This document shows, piece by piece, positions 13,715-26,846 of a stretch of 64,000 bases of DNA. A program made the translations under genes and the position numbers. The DNA lies in contig WBMV01001906.1 in assembly GCA_013396655.1 (NCBI GenBank), forward strand, positions 63,203 through 127,202, written 5' to 3'. Each line of letters opens with the position of its first letter. The first letter of the stretch is position 1. Under the pieces are notes generated by a model. That model was not told where the DNA came from. It saw only the letters and a program-made list of their open reading frames with translations, and ran no database searches. The stretch is from Campylorhamphus procurvoides (taxonomy: Eukaryota > Chordata > Aves > Passeriformes > Dendrocolaptidae).

Positions 13715-16700
13715 CTGCAAAGTAATCCCAAAGAACAAAATCTATGTATGAACATGTCAGAGTGGGGTGGGGGGTTTTTTGGTCCATTTTAATTATAAGA
13801 CTTCTTAAAGTTTTAGTTCTGAGCCACAACAAAACTTAAAAAGCAATAGCAGTGAAATGCCTCTCTCTGTTGCCATTCTTCTCATCAACAGCGTGTCCTT
13901 TAAAATGCCATTAAATTCCACTAAAAATCACCAATCTGCCTTCATAATGGAAGGATCACAATAATGGGTGTTCAAGATACTACAAGCTTGGCCTCTTACC
14001 TATACAGAAAGCACCACAGGCAGAATAACATGTCAATTTGAGATGCAGAATATGTTTATCTTTAAAATAAATTTAGTACTGTTTATGTATTGTAAAATAT
14101 TATTCTTCTGACCACACTTCTTACAATACAACCCAATGCAATCAATTTTTTTAAAGTGCTTACAGTCATAATAGATTAAACATGAATATGCATAATACCC
14201 TGTATGTATTATCAAACTTGGAGACATTTTTGCACCCTTCCAAAATAGATAATTACTTTACAATTTTACACTGGAAATCAGAACTAAATGCCAAAGCAGC
14301 TTTGAATTAGAATTTATATTCTGTTTGTTAACTACCTTGACAAAGGGAAAAATCTGAAATATATCAGTGTTTGCTAAACATATAAAATGAAGGGATTCAT
14401 CTTTCTGACTTGCACACAGTATTTGTCATCACTAGAACCATGGGGAGTTAATAAAAAAAAGAGCTTCAAACACAATTTACTTTTTCCTCTTATATCTAAA
14501 AAATCTACAGTAAAAGAATGGGGGAATATCCACCAGTGGTGAAATAGATTTATTTTCCTTATTGTTTTAAGTCTCTACTGATACATTCCTTGGTTCTTTG
14601 TACAGAAAACAAATTAGAAGACTTAGAAGACTTCTGTTCTTTATAGTTTTGCCCTTTAGTGGTACAGTAATCAAAGACCTGAAAATTTCACCTCAGTTTC
14701 CAGTAAGAGAATCAGCACAATATAAATAACCAGAATGGAAGGGACAAGAAAGAAATGCAGAGAATGTGGAGGAAATAGAATCCCTGGGAAATGAGGAAGA
14801 GCAATAGAAGCAGTACCACCACCCTCTGTGGGGAAGTGAAGCCACAGAACAGGATCACCCAGCTCCAAACGTTCTCTTTCCTCTGCACACCTGATTTTCA
14901 GCCCCAATCACCTCTCTCAGGAAGACTCACAGTGAGGTAAGGAATATCTAGAAGAGGAATCAAACCATGTAACTCATTCTGGCTCCCAATCCACCACAGC
15001 CTCCAGTTCTCCCTTCTCCTTCATCAGCCTTAAATGCATTTCAGCTACCTTCCTTCTCTAAATCCATTCCTCCTGCTCCACGCTACTCTTGCAGTTAGTG
15101 CCAAATCATCTTAACTCTCCAGGCCACTTTGGTCCAGTGCAGGGAAGGGAAAGCAAAGGGACATTAATATAGAAGACATTAGAATTTTGCTCTTAATTGA
15201 AATGTTTAGTCTTGAAACTTGCACCAGCTGAGAACAGTAATTACAAGAAAATTCATCTCAACCCTGGGCTAGAGCATACTTTATAAAATGGATTATTCAG
15301 GGAACTTAGCTGTGAAGAAAATATAAGAACTCTTCTGTAAGCATTTAAAAACTGCATTTTCTTTTCCTTAACCCCCTGTATTTTAGCCAAATCCAAATGA
15401 ATTTTCTCAGGACAGCAAAAAGCAAATTCACAACCTTTGCTTGCCAAACCTTCTATCTTTACCTCAAAGCACAGGGGTATTAGACCTGTCAAAAAAAGAA
15501 AAAAAAAAAAGACACAAAATACTTTTATTTCCCCATAGCCTCTGTCTGCAAGCCCATCAAACTGGTTCAGCTGCAATTTTATATACAAAAATTAATCAGA
15601 GGCAGACACTGCCATGGAAAATTTCGTCTTAAGGAGTTAAAGTCTGGCAAAGCTTTATGCAACTCAGATCACATTCCTGAAAAACGTCAGTCAGCTTTAA
15701 TAATCAGCTGTGCTACCAGGCTGTCCCGTACACATGCATTACACAGCCTCATAAAACTAATTCCTGACAGGTTTCCATTCTTCTCCATTGTTACAGTAAT
15801 ATAGTTAGCATATGTTAAGATCCTTTCTCATTGGAGACAGGAAGGACAACTGGAATTCCAATGATCATAAAGCACGTACATATTCTGTCAAAATTCCAAG
15901 TCAGAAAGGCCCTTGAACTAAACGACAATGAAAGAGTATAATAACTATTATGCGCTTGATTTCAAATATTCGCCTTCACTTTGAATGGAACTGCTGAGTC
16001 CTTTCACTCTTCCTCTGGGATGGACTTTTCTCCACATAATCACCTTCAAAGGGAATGTTAAGCAAGCATTAGGATCTCTGAAAAAGAAGGTTTTAGAGGA
16101 CACTGCCACCATTTTTTTCTGGCTAGCTCATTCCCACTAGACCCAAGCTACACGCTTTGTTGCAAATTTTCTCCTGGCCACAGGAGTTACAGTCCCTCCA
16201 CTGCCATTTTTCATCCTTGGCAGCGATGCCAGTTTACCTCCCTCCCCACTCTTTGGTTAACATACATTCTGTGCCAGAAGTGCAGCATTTGCCATATAGC
16301 AAGCTGCCTGAGAGTTGACCTCCAAGGATAAAATAAATGTAATTCACCTGCTATAATGCTACAGGATGTACTGAATATCTCAAACAGCAGAGAAATGTGC
16401 CCAAGGCTACAGTGAGTCAGTCACTGAGACAGCTGGAATTGGAATTTAGGAGTTCCTTGCTCTCACACTACTGTAATTATTATTTATTTTACCACAGCAA
16501 AGAAAAGGTTTCTTCAGGACCTGGCCCATCTGTACCACATACTGTACAAACAAAGAATGAGGGATATTCTGCTCAAAAGACTACAGTTTTCTCTAATGCA
16601 AGTTTTAATATCTGCCAATAAGAATTATTTTCAGGCACATGGTCTAGCATGCCAACATTCAAGAGGAAAATAAATCATTTTACAATTATTTGTAATTAAA

Positions 16701-16780
16701 TATCGCTTTATTAAAATGACTGGAAAACATTTTTGCCTTCCACTCCAGATATTTATTTTACAATTCTTAATTATACTTAC
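13715..16780 (-). other. Intron 3 of the CABCOCO1-like gene
   Basis: 3.07 kb bounded by GTAAGT and TTTGCAG. It contains a 111-codon minus-strand open frame (15253-15588) with no recognisable domain and no conserved character, which I take as chance. Confidence 0.65.
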
Positions 16781-16950
16781 CCCTGATGTTCTCCAAGATG
16801 AAATTTAATAGATCCATGAATACTGAGAGCTGCATAAGATTGAAGTTCATTTCTTTAGCCCACAAAAATCCCGCACTATAATAATCAATTAAAATAGATT
16901 TTCTACAAGATGTCTTTAATCGTGTAAAATCCAGAAATTCTTCCAACATT
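16781..16950 (-). CDS. CABCOCO1: CABCOCO1-like exon 3, conserved helical core
   Basis: 170-bp exon, acceptor TTTTTTTTAG|AATG and consensus donor CAGGG|GTAAGT. The first base completes the lysine codon left open by exon 2, then come 56 codons (residues 81-136 of the assembled protein) and one base of a split aspartate codon. The product starts MLEEFLDFTRLKTS and continues with an IDYYSAGFLWAKEMNF segment and an amphipathic LMQLSVFMDLLNFILENI helix. This aromatic and helical core is what I recognise as the CABCOCO1 (C10orf107) family. The mammalian protein is reported as ciliary or flagellar and calcium-binding; I see no canonical EF-hand loop in this exon. Confidence 0.75.
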
Positions 16951-19846
16951 CTAAAAAAAAAATTGTAGAGTAAAATAGTGGAATTAAAAAATAAATGACA
17001 GATTCCAAAGTTTAACTTAGTCTGCTTGCAATTACATCCATAATATTTGTTATTATTTACTATATTATTTATACATACATGATATACATAACATCTTGAC
17101 CTTAGCTACATCAATTTCTAGATGAGAACCTATCAGCTGCAAAAAGTAAACATCCACCTACAGGTTTAAGCAGACACTATTTAAGACTTAAGATAAGACT
17201 GATGAAAGAACAAAAATAAGACCATAACAAAACCAAAGAGAAATACACTGAAAATCCCAGAGAAAAAACAGTGTTCCACCAGGAAGTGGTTTGTAGGATA
17301 AAATGAAACAATTATTCTCCACTTTCTCCTACCACTCTTTCACTCTGATTGAGATAATTTTACAGTAATAATAAGATCATGTTTCTGTTTCAAGGTGTCC
17401 ATTTTGAGATTATATTTCCAGTGAAGAAAAATTACATTTGAAAATTAATGTAAATAATAACTAATTACTGAAAGCAGCTAAATATTTAGAAATTAAATTG
17501 CACTTTCATAATGGTCAAGACATTTAAAAAGAGCCTCATCCTATTTTACTGGCACATGATGAAAATTTTTCCACTTACTTTAACATGCAAAATTTATGAA
17601 AAAATACTCTCCCTTGTAGGAGGCCACATGTGTTGCTGACACATTTGTGTCTGTTCTATCCAAACACGGAATTAGTTATGCCTTTTATAATAACTGTGTG
17701 CATTTTTCCACATGAAGAGGGGCGATTTGGGCTAGGACATTTTTTTGCAGTTCTTCCAGTACAACTTCAGCCATGTCTCGGGTAGTTAAGTTTTACACTA
17801 AAGCAATCCTTGGCTTCTTAACTCTACCTGATGATTCAGGTGCCAGTGATCACAGTTTCTACCCCCTGTAAAAAGGCAAAGTCTTCCCAACCTTCCCCAC
17901 CTTCCCAAGCCTTCCTAAGAAGGGCATTAATCCCAGACCTACTGATAAGGAACCATTGAATTTTCAGGAGTTTCAGCAAGACACTACAGATACACTGTCA
18001 AATAAGATGAGTTTCTTTTTTTAATTAAAGCCTCAATAGCTAACAGAGTAAAGCATATAATCCAATCAGTTTTGTTTAAAACATGTATTCCTTTGTTCTC
18101 CATGACAAATTTGTACGACTGCACACATGCAAGTCGGTTAAAAACACTTAACTGTGTCCTGAAATAGAAGTGGAATGTGGCCAGCTGAACTTTCCAACGT
18201 TTGAAACAGTCCATATCCTCTCTTTCTGAAGCTTCTGCCAACTCTGTGTTTTCATAATCAGAGCTTCTCAGGGATTTAGATTTTCTCTGATTCTGCTAAC
18301 AATGCCAGTACTCATCGTTTCAATATTCCGTAAGGCTCGCCACTGACACCAGTGTCTGTAGGTGATTGGGAAATGATGGGGCAGTTAGATTTCCTAGTTA
18401 CCCTGACTGCTTTGTCTTTCTTCATGGAAGGTGCTCAAGTTCTACAGAGATGGACAGTGGTATAAAACTCACTGACAGATGGGATGCAGGACTTCAAAGT
18501 ACTCCTACTGGATCGGACCTATTCCAATTTTCTACCCTTACGTGTGGCCTTCAAACTGCTCTTGCAAATAGACACGATGCACTGTGGTAAACAAAATTTT
18601 AATGATGCTGCTAAACTGCTTAGAGTGCAAAAAACACGCTGTAACTATCCTCTTTTCAGTCAGATGCAGCATGTACTTTACATTCCCTTTGTACAGTGTG
18701 TATATACAAGCACACATGTGATCAACTGAGACTAAGAAGGAGACTATGGTCTTTCAGTGCTTTTCCTTTTAGTCTTAATGAGAGAGTTTCACAACGAATC
18801 GCATCGTTAAACACATTTTAGTCTCCGGTGAGTTGTACACTTCAGTCTCCTCTAAATTTAAAGAGGCCTATTGTGCAAGAGAAAACAGGAAAGGAAAGAA
18901 TTTTTGTATTATTATTTGATGGTAGCAAATTTTCTTTCCAGTTTTCTTTAAAAAAAATAAAACCCATAAAGAGTGTTTTTTCCTCTTAATAGTGACAAAG
19001 AGGAGGAGCAGAATATATTTTAGGAATAATATTTTAATCTCCGTTAAATGGTTACCTATTCAGAGGAACAAAGTTGGATTTTATATCTCCCCCCACCCCT
19101 TCCTTCCCAAACTAGACCAGTGGCCCAGCCCTTTGGCTTTCCACACGCTAACAATTTGCCAGTGGACACAAGGGCTCCTAAATAATTCGAGCACTTCTAA
19201 AAAGTTCCATCTTTAAAATATAAGTCTGGAGTCTCAGGCTCAACTCCTGGCCTCCTAAATTTAGCTGCTATTAAACACTAATAACAAGGGAGAATGTTGC
19301 TACAGGAAAGACAAGACTGGCTTACATCAGAAGTCCTTGGCTGCCTCCTATTTCCCCAGTGCACCATAATGGGGACCTACTAATACCGTTTTTAAGCTTT
19401 CCATCCTTTTCTGAACTTTTAAGACCATTTTGATTTTTCAGTAACTCATGTTACAGCACAGAATCTTAAATGTTTTAGCAAAAAAGGTACCAAGTGAGAC
19501 TCATTAAAAAAAAAAAGGTTCAGTATTGGTCTGTTCTTATTTACACCTTAGTATTTCATTTACAGCATATTGAAAGCTATTGTAAATTCAGAAACCACAT
19601 CAATGTGAAATACAAGTGGAAAAAAAAAGGAGTCAAAGCAAAATCAGGAAATATAGGAAATACAATAAAACAGACTGGACATGAGATCAACAGTATTTCT
19701 TCCATCTTTCGGGAATCATATTAAATATTAATGAATTAAGTGAACAATTAAACACTAATAACCATCACAAAAGTAATCTAACAAATAGACTGTTATTTTT
19801 ATTTCATTATTATATTTGTTCTAGCATTGTTGTTATTGTTACTTAC
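16951..19846 (-). other. Intron 2 of the CABCOCO1-like gene
   Basis: 2.9 kb bounded by GTAAGT and a poly-T acceptor. AT-rich, with no recognisable repeat. The reading frame joins correctly across it (AA|A). Confidence 0.65.
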
Positions 19847-20067
19847 TTTTCCACACCCAGATTTTCTTCTAACAAAGCAGTAATTTGGGAAGGAGAAAGA
19901 AATGGCCTATTCTCTTTCTCTTCCTGTCCACCTGTGGCACCCTGATCTTGGTCTTCTTCCTCTCCACCCACAGTACCCTGATCTTGGTTTTCTTCCTCTT
20001 CACCCACAGCACCTTCATCTTGGTCTTCTTCCTTTTCACATATGGAACCCTGATCTTGGTCTTCTTC
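19847..20067 (-). CDS. CABCOCO1: CABCOCO1-like exon 2, acidic repeat plus start of conserved core
   Basis: 221-bp exon, acceptor TTTGTAG|GAAGAAG and consensus donor GAAAA|GTAAGT. It encodes 73 residues plus two bases of a split lysine codon. Residues 7-54 of the assembled protein are four tandem 12-residue units of the form EEDQDQGxxxxx, strongly acidic and surely disordered. They are followed by EEKENRPFLSPSQITALLEE, where a helical, conserved-looking part begins. TAG lies in frame directly upstream of the acceptor and there is no methionine in the exon, so it must be joined to an upstream exon. The plus strand of the same bases is open and looks like a hydrophobic repeat protein; that is a shadow of the acidic codons. 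Confidence 0.7.
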
Positions 20068-20899
20068 CTACAAACACGTATATGGGAATATAATATTAAA
20101 ATGTTTATTTTCTTATGTCAGTAACTTACGTAAATAACATTTTTATAGCGAGGAAGTATGCAAGGGCTCAATTCAACAAATGCCAAAAATGTAAGACAGC
20201 TATAATTATACGGCAGTAACACAATACCTTAACACATTCACACTAGAGAAAAGCTGGGCCGATATATGGAAAATACTATTTTTATCTGAAATTCATGTGG
20301 GAGCACAGAGACATATTATGTGCACTGCAAGATTAAATTAACTTACAAGTAAAAACAACAGAGATTTAAAGGTGCAAAAAAATCCATGAATCTAAATTTG
20401 ACCAACATGATACTGAATTGTACAATGATTAAATTTTAAAATTAGTTTCTCCTTAACATATTATCAGAATACCACATATTACCATGCTATTTACTCTCCA
20501 CCCTGTACTTGACTGCACTTCCAAATTTACTGTCTACACTGACTCCTTCCCTAACCAAAAAAAGACCAAGATATTTGCTACAACAGAATGATACACACAC
20601 AAGGATCTGACACTACTGTTACAGGGAAGCTCAGTGTATTCATAATACAGAAGGCAGCTCTTTATAGGAAATACAAGGATGTACCTGCTATAGGGGATTA
20701 TAAACTGAGCACTAACAATGCAATGGTCTTACAAAAAATAGAAGTATTTGATGATATTTTATTTTGTGTGGTCACTGACCAAAAAGATTTGAGCAAAAAT
20801 TACATCATGAAATCTATGAAATACACAAAACAGTAGGAAAAAACGCCAGAAGTGTTTCACAATAGAGTATGGAGGTGACAAGTGAGGTGTCAAAGCACA

Positions 20900-21195
20900 T
20901 TATAAAATGTGAGATGAGGCAGAGTCTTCAGAGAGGTGCATGGCAGGGGAACAAGGGACAATGGTCACAGAATGGAGTATTTAAGTGGAAAGGGGATCTA
21001 CAATGGGACAGCATTAGGAAAAATATTTCACTATAGAAATAATTAATCGTTAGAACAGGTAACACAGAAAGATGAAGGAATCCCCACCCTTCCAGGCTTT
21101 CAATACCAAACTGGACAAAGCCTTGCTCTGAGCAAGCAGCTGAACCAGTGCATGTCCCAAAATCCCTTCCAGCCTCATGATGGGACCTGATCACA
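20900..21195 (+). mobile_element. Degenerate CR1 LINE 3' fragment
   Basis: Plus-strand phrases follow the CR1 3' consensus in order: gagaggtgcatggcagggga, acaagggacaatggtcacag, ttaggaaaaatatttcacta, gaacaggtaacacagaaaga, aatccccacccttccaggct, aaactggacaaagccttgct, and aaaatcccttccagcctcat. It is diverged and 5'-truncated, and lies in intron 1 in antisense to the gene. Confidence 0.8.
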
Positions 21196-24100
21196 ACTTG
21201 CTTGTAGTGGGTGAACTCCTACATCTGCAGGACGGGCTTTAGAGAAGTGTAACAAGGCAAAGCTTGCAGAATCCTGCTTCCAGCTCACCTGGGGAGAGCA
21301 AAGCAGATTTCCTCACATGCACTAATTTTTGAGCCCGACCAGCACCATTCTGGGCTAATAATCAACTCTCTCTCGTGCTGGTCAAGGAGATCCCCCAAAT
21401 AAAGCTACACTACTCCCCCTGCTGCTGCTGAACTGCAAAATATACTGAAAACTGGGACTGGCTGAAAAACCACACGAGACTGAGGAAACAACATTGAGAA
21501 CAACAAAGAACATTCAGTGGACAGACTAGTTTTTTCTTCCTCTAATTAAGTACTAGAGTACTTTCACATGTACTTCAATATGAAAAATTATTGTTCCCAA
21601 CTGTAAACAAATCAGTCTCAGATAAAATGTCTCATCACAACAACAGTAATGGAATAAACGAAGGCTTCCTTCACACAGTTAAGAGCATGACGTTAGTTTG
21701 CTTTTGTTTTACTAGCAATAATTCATGCAGCATAAAAAGAAGTACTCCCACAGTCAGTAATGTTGACATAATTGAAGCTACATGCCCTAGTTAGGGAGAA
21801 AACAATAGCTCTAAATGCTAATACTACACAATTACTGAAAGACATTTCTTAATAACTAGAAAAAATATGAATGTTTTCCTGAAGCAACCAGTGGTGTTTG
21901 AAACCTGTTGAACATGAGATTTTTTTTTTTTGGAAGCAGTGAGAGCTGAACTGTAACTGGTATTGATGTTTTGAAAACTGAATTACTGCCCATCCATCTC
22001 CCTCTCTCACAATGTTCAATATATAGGGTACTTCAGTATTCATAATGACCACCACTATATAAATGACGTACTACTGGTCAGTCAGTCAACATCTTACTGA
22101 GCATTCTTCTTAGCAAGGCAAAATGCTAGTATTTTACAAGATCACACAAGATTCACTTTATCAGCATAGCATGAGGAATTCAGCACTGTACCAGGAAGAA
22201 AAGCATAGGAAAGTTCAAGGTATAGTAATTTTATTCTCATCAAGCTATCTTCCAGCACCTTAGTAACAACTAAGACCTCCTATAACACTCTCCAGTACCT
22301 GCACCACCCTCCTCCACCATTCCAGATCACAGCAGGACCCTGTCAACAGAGGGGCATCAAAAGTCTTTTTTCTCCCGCCCTCTGCTTACACCTCACACTG
22401 TAAGGAACAGGTTATTAGGAAAAAAAATGAATATTCTGGAAAACAGCTTCTAAGAATCATACCCAAATTAATTCTTCAGGTATCAGACAACATCCATGTT
22501 AGCAAAAGCCTGGAATTTTCTCTTGCCCCCAGTATATACCTGGTTTACTACAGTATGCAGCTTTCCAACCCACATGATGTCAACAGGCCCAGCACACCTC
22601 ACACACTGATGCTGAGGTTCATCTCATTCTGGGAATTACAATTGGCAAGGAGGACCTCTGGGAAAAGCTGCTCTAGTCTTAGTCTGCAGGATGGTTTTAC
22701 AGCAATATATAAACTATGTATGATTATAAACATTAATTTAAAAATAACTTTGGGTGCCTTGCACTCAGTCACCTATAATCTCTTTCTACACCTTTAAAGG
22801 TCCTCTAGCACTAGAAACATACTCCTTGACCAGCTAAGTTTGCAGTTTAAAGTGACGAGATAGGCAAGCTGCTGTAACCCACTGTTGCAGATAAGACTTT
22901 GCAATCTGCACATCAAAACCCAACAGTTTATAGGGCAAGATGAAGTTCCCCATGAACCATTTCTTCACCTAGAGCCAGAAGAACATTCTCAGCAGCAACA
23001 TCCACGCCAATGCGTTACCGTCCTTGTTACTGCTCAAGATAAGGATGGGTGGGGGATCCACTGCCCACTACAAGCAGCACAGATAAGATGTCAGGTAAGA
23101 AGAAATACTGTTACAAATCACTGATGAGGAACTATGGGAGCGAAAGCACATAATCTGGAAAATTAATTTTTAAAACTATCAATGTTTCCGTAATTTAAAG
23201 GAAAGTAGTGAAAGTCCGTAAATCATTTAAACAATCCCATCCTTTTGGAAAGCTTGTTTGGGCAGAACCTCTACAGACACATGACTAAAAGCTTAATTAT
23301 TGTGATTTAATACTGTTTTCTTGCCTTTTGATCGCTGTCTTTAGCCACCAGTGAAAATCTGAAGTTATTTTTATACATGTTCACTGGTGTCAAAGAATTT
23401 ACCATTCATCTTACTGTTAACTGTAGTGACTGACTGAGGTAATCCAAGGTGAGTTAATTCTGGTAAGGTTATCTTTGTGTGTCAGGAGAAAAACTACTAA
23501 ACCAATCCTAACAGTACACATTCTAGCCTATTTAAATACGGACTGCTACTAGGGAATTATTTGCTACTGTTTTATTTTCCTTTGAAGAATTTTTAGCTGT
23601 TCTGAATGTATAATATGTTTCTGGCTGTTCAATACATTACTCCAAATGCTTTGGGCATCCCTTGTCAACTGCATCAAATCAAAATACCAAACCAGACATT
23701 CTGAAACAAAAGAATAAGATCCTCCTCAAATCTCTCAGCCAACATGCACAAACCACCACGAAGCAGAAAATGTCATCAGTGGAGTGATATAGTTAAATAG
23801 CAAATTGCAAAATACCTTTGTGTTTACGGGGGAGGGGGAGAACTCTCAAAACCCCCATGCCTGGTGAATTATCCCTGGCTAGGAAAAATGCCCCACTACC
23901 TGCACTTTTGGGTGAGGGCCTTTCCAGACTGGCAAAACCTTGAAACACCAAAATGGAAATGAGCATTAGAGCCCCTACAGAAAAATAAGCTTGTCCTTTG
24001 GGATGAGCCCTCTGTGGTGGCTGAAGATAACATTTGCATGTGTTTGACAATGCAAGAACCACACTTTGCAAAAACATGACTTCCAAAAATATACACACAA

Positions 24101-26100
24101 AGGAGCATCTTACTAAATGATACCAAATTATAGCAAGTACCCAAAGGATAAAGGAACCCAAGATGCTCCTGTCCTCACCCTACCAGGGAAATCAGACTGG
24201 ACTGATCTCTGCTGCCACAGTAAGATCCTTTCCAGTTGCTCATGTAAAGCCAGCTCAGCTACCTCTGCCTGAGCGACACAGCTGACAGCAGTGCAGATGT
24301 ACCCTGCGAGAGTGTTGTATATCAGTTACAACTTTAATCAAAATGGGAATGAAAAAAACAACCAAACCACACCAGCAACACAGGCTGTTATTTGTATTAT
24401 TATACACATTTTGTTATCAAGCTGTCAAGTGCTTCAGCAGCAGCAGAAAATCTTGACGCTGTCTACATAAATAGTTAAGGCAGAAACAGAAACACATTTG
24501 CTGTTCCTGTTTATTTTTAAAAGGCCCCACTTTGTCCGCTCCCACAATGGGAAGTTAAAATCAATAGTTGCTATTTTTAGTCATAAACATTTCTTTTGTT
24601 GTCAAACAAATGAGGAAATAAAAATAGTAACTCTAATTTCTACTACCTTCAAAAGGGGAAATATACAGATGCGTCAAAAGCAAAGATAAAACCTGTAATG
24701 CAAGGAAAGCTTTCAGAACACCATTATAAACAACAGACTCTGATACTGCCCTTCTAATAACAAAATATGTTCAAAAATTTCACACAGTCCAAACGTCAAG
24801 ATTTATGGTTGACCAAATGTATGATGACATTAAATTTTACTGATGTTTTCACAGCTGCAGACCACTTATTGGAAAAAATGTGGTCAAAAATAAAGCAACA
24901 GCAAGACCTGCTAAGATCAGAACTCAGATTTTCTACTATGCTTTTGGCTGAAACTCATTACAAGTCAGAAAAATTATAAAAAATATTCAATTTAAATGAA
25001 AAGGAATTATCTCAAGATCTAAAAATAAATATTAAAAAATAGTGACAACATTGATGTTCCCTACAGCTTACATATATACCATGCCAAGCCAGCTTCAGAC
25101 AAAACTGAAGACTACATAATGTAATTTATAAAAACACACAATTCAACCGAGTTTAAAATAAAAACAAATCATAAAGGATAGAAGGAAATATCACAAAGGT
25201 AAGCTGCCGTGTGTAGAACAAACTTCAATACATAAGGAACAGAATATATATGGGGAAAAAAATGTTCACTGAATTCCCCTCAAGATTCTTTTTTTAAAAC
25301 CATGAAGTAAAAACGACAAAAATTTCAGTGGTACATTTCAAACAGATGTACAATATATTTTTGACAGCCTGTCGTTTCCCATCCAGTACACCCCGTATCC
25401 TTTTACTGTGATCTGACTGCATTACCCCAGTGTTACGCTGTTCCAACTGCCAAAATATTTACGGAGAACACTAACAGAGCACTGTGAAAGATGCATATAT
25501 TTTTCATAAAGCATTTAGAATACTTAATAACACATTTCACATGGAAGAGGATTTATTTATTTAAGGAAACCTAAACGTTTAGCTTTTGTACTGACAAAGA
25601 CACACCCATGACGCTGGCTGGAGGTGGTTGATCACTCCCACAACAGCCACAGTAACTTCTTGGCCGTCTAAGACAACAAGACAGTTCAACCAGAAGAAAA
25701 TTATCTTGTAGTAGCTACAACTATACAGAGAGGCTTGAGGGAGAAATTCTGAGCTGATGCAACACCTCACGTGTTCTTGGGAGGAATAACCTGTATTTTG
25801 ACATCTGATGTGCAGCATGAGACACCTCTGCAACCAAGCCAGAAAGAAAACAGGAAAAAAAATGGAGGCGAAACACAAGCAAGCCCCCCCAAATATTAAC
25901 GTGAACATTGTGGAGTTGCAAAATCCTCTAGGACACTTAACCCCCTAAAGCAATGAAAGGTGAGAAATACAACCATGATGTTGCTGGAAGGAAGGTGTGA
26001 GCTTGCTTCCACTCCCTCAGTGCTCTTTGAAGGGAAACCATATACCTTTCCCTCAACAAGCAAAAATTAGCATACTCCTACCACCACAAATAAGCCAAGT

Positions 26101-26800
26101 GTGCTGGTTTGACCCAGGCTGGGTGCCAGATGCCCACCAAAGCCTCTCTGTCAGCCCCCTCCTTAGCTGAACAGGGGAGAGGAAACATAACAAAAGGCTC
26201 ACGGGTCAAGATAAGGATAGAGAAACTCACCAATTACTATCACTGGCAAAAGAGACTCTGCTTGAATAAAAAATAATTTATTACCAACAAAATTAGAGTA
26301 GAACGAGAAATAAAAATTACATGTCAAAACACCTTTCCCCCCACTCCTCCTTTATTCCCAGGCTCAGCTTCACTTCCAATTTTCTCTGTCTCCTTTCCCC
26401 AGCAGCACAGGGGAACAAGGTGTAGTGGTTGCAGTCAGTTCATCGCATGTTGTCTCTGACCCAGCTGCCTCCTCACAGGGAGGACTCCTCATTCTCTAAC
26501 CCTACTCCAGCACAGGGTTCTTCCCACGGGGGACAGTCCTCCCTGAACTGCTCCAACACGGGCACCTGCTCCCCTGTAACCTCAGTGGGCTGCCTGGACA
26601 CAGCTGCCTCACCGTGGTCTTCCTTCACCACAGGATGCAGGGGAATCTGTGTCCCAGTGCCTGGAGCACATCCTCCTGCTCCTGTGCTGGCCCTGCTGTC
26701 TGCAGAGTTATTTCTCTCTAACCCCTCTCTTCCAATTGCTATTGCGGGTTTGCTTCTTCCCTTTCCTAAATCTGTCATCCCAGTGATGCTACCACTACAA
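26101..26800. mobile_element. LTR-like avian interspersed repeat, probable solo LTR of an old endogenous retrovirus
   Basis: Begins tgtgctggtttgacccaggc and contains gggagaggaaacataacaaaaggctc, an AATAAA followed by an AT-rich stretch (about 26267-26285), the phrase caggctcagcttcacttcc, and cagttcatcgcatgttgtct. I recognise this order of phrases from a repeat common in songbird and other bird genomes, and treat it as LTR-derived. No internal retroviral genes or primer-binding site are visible. The exact ends and family name are uncertain; the right end near 26800 is estimated. It interrupts intron 1 next to the CR1. Confidence 0.55.
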
Positions 26801-26846
26801 CTGATACATACATGCACACGTACATATCTATGCTGCATTTTCACAC

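Noticed and set aside
15253..15588. 111-codon minus-strand frame inside intron 3
   Set aside because: The exon 3 to exon 4 junction is already phase-consistent without it, and it has no recognisable similarity.
17984..18241. 85-codon minus-strand frame starting MAEASERED in intron 2, considered as an alternative first exon
   Set aside because: It has no matching donor in a usable phase near its end, and exon 2 already joins exon 3 in frame.
19885..20124. Plus-strand frame with repeated hydrophobic segments that looks like a membrane protein
   Set aside because: It is the antisense of the acidic EEDQDQ repeat in exon 2; glutamate/glutamine codons read backwards give leucine and phenylalanine.
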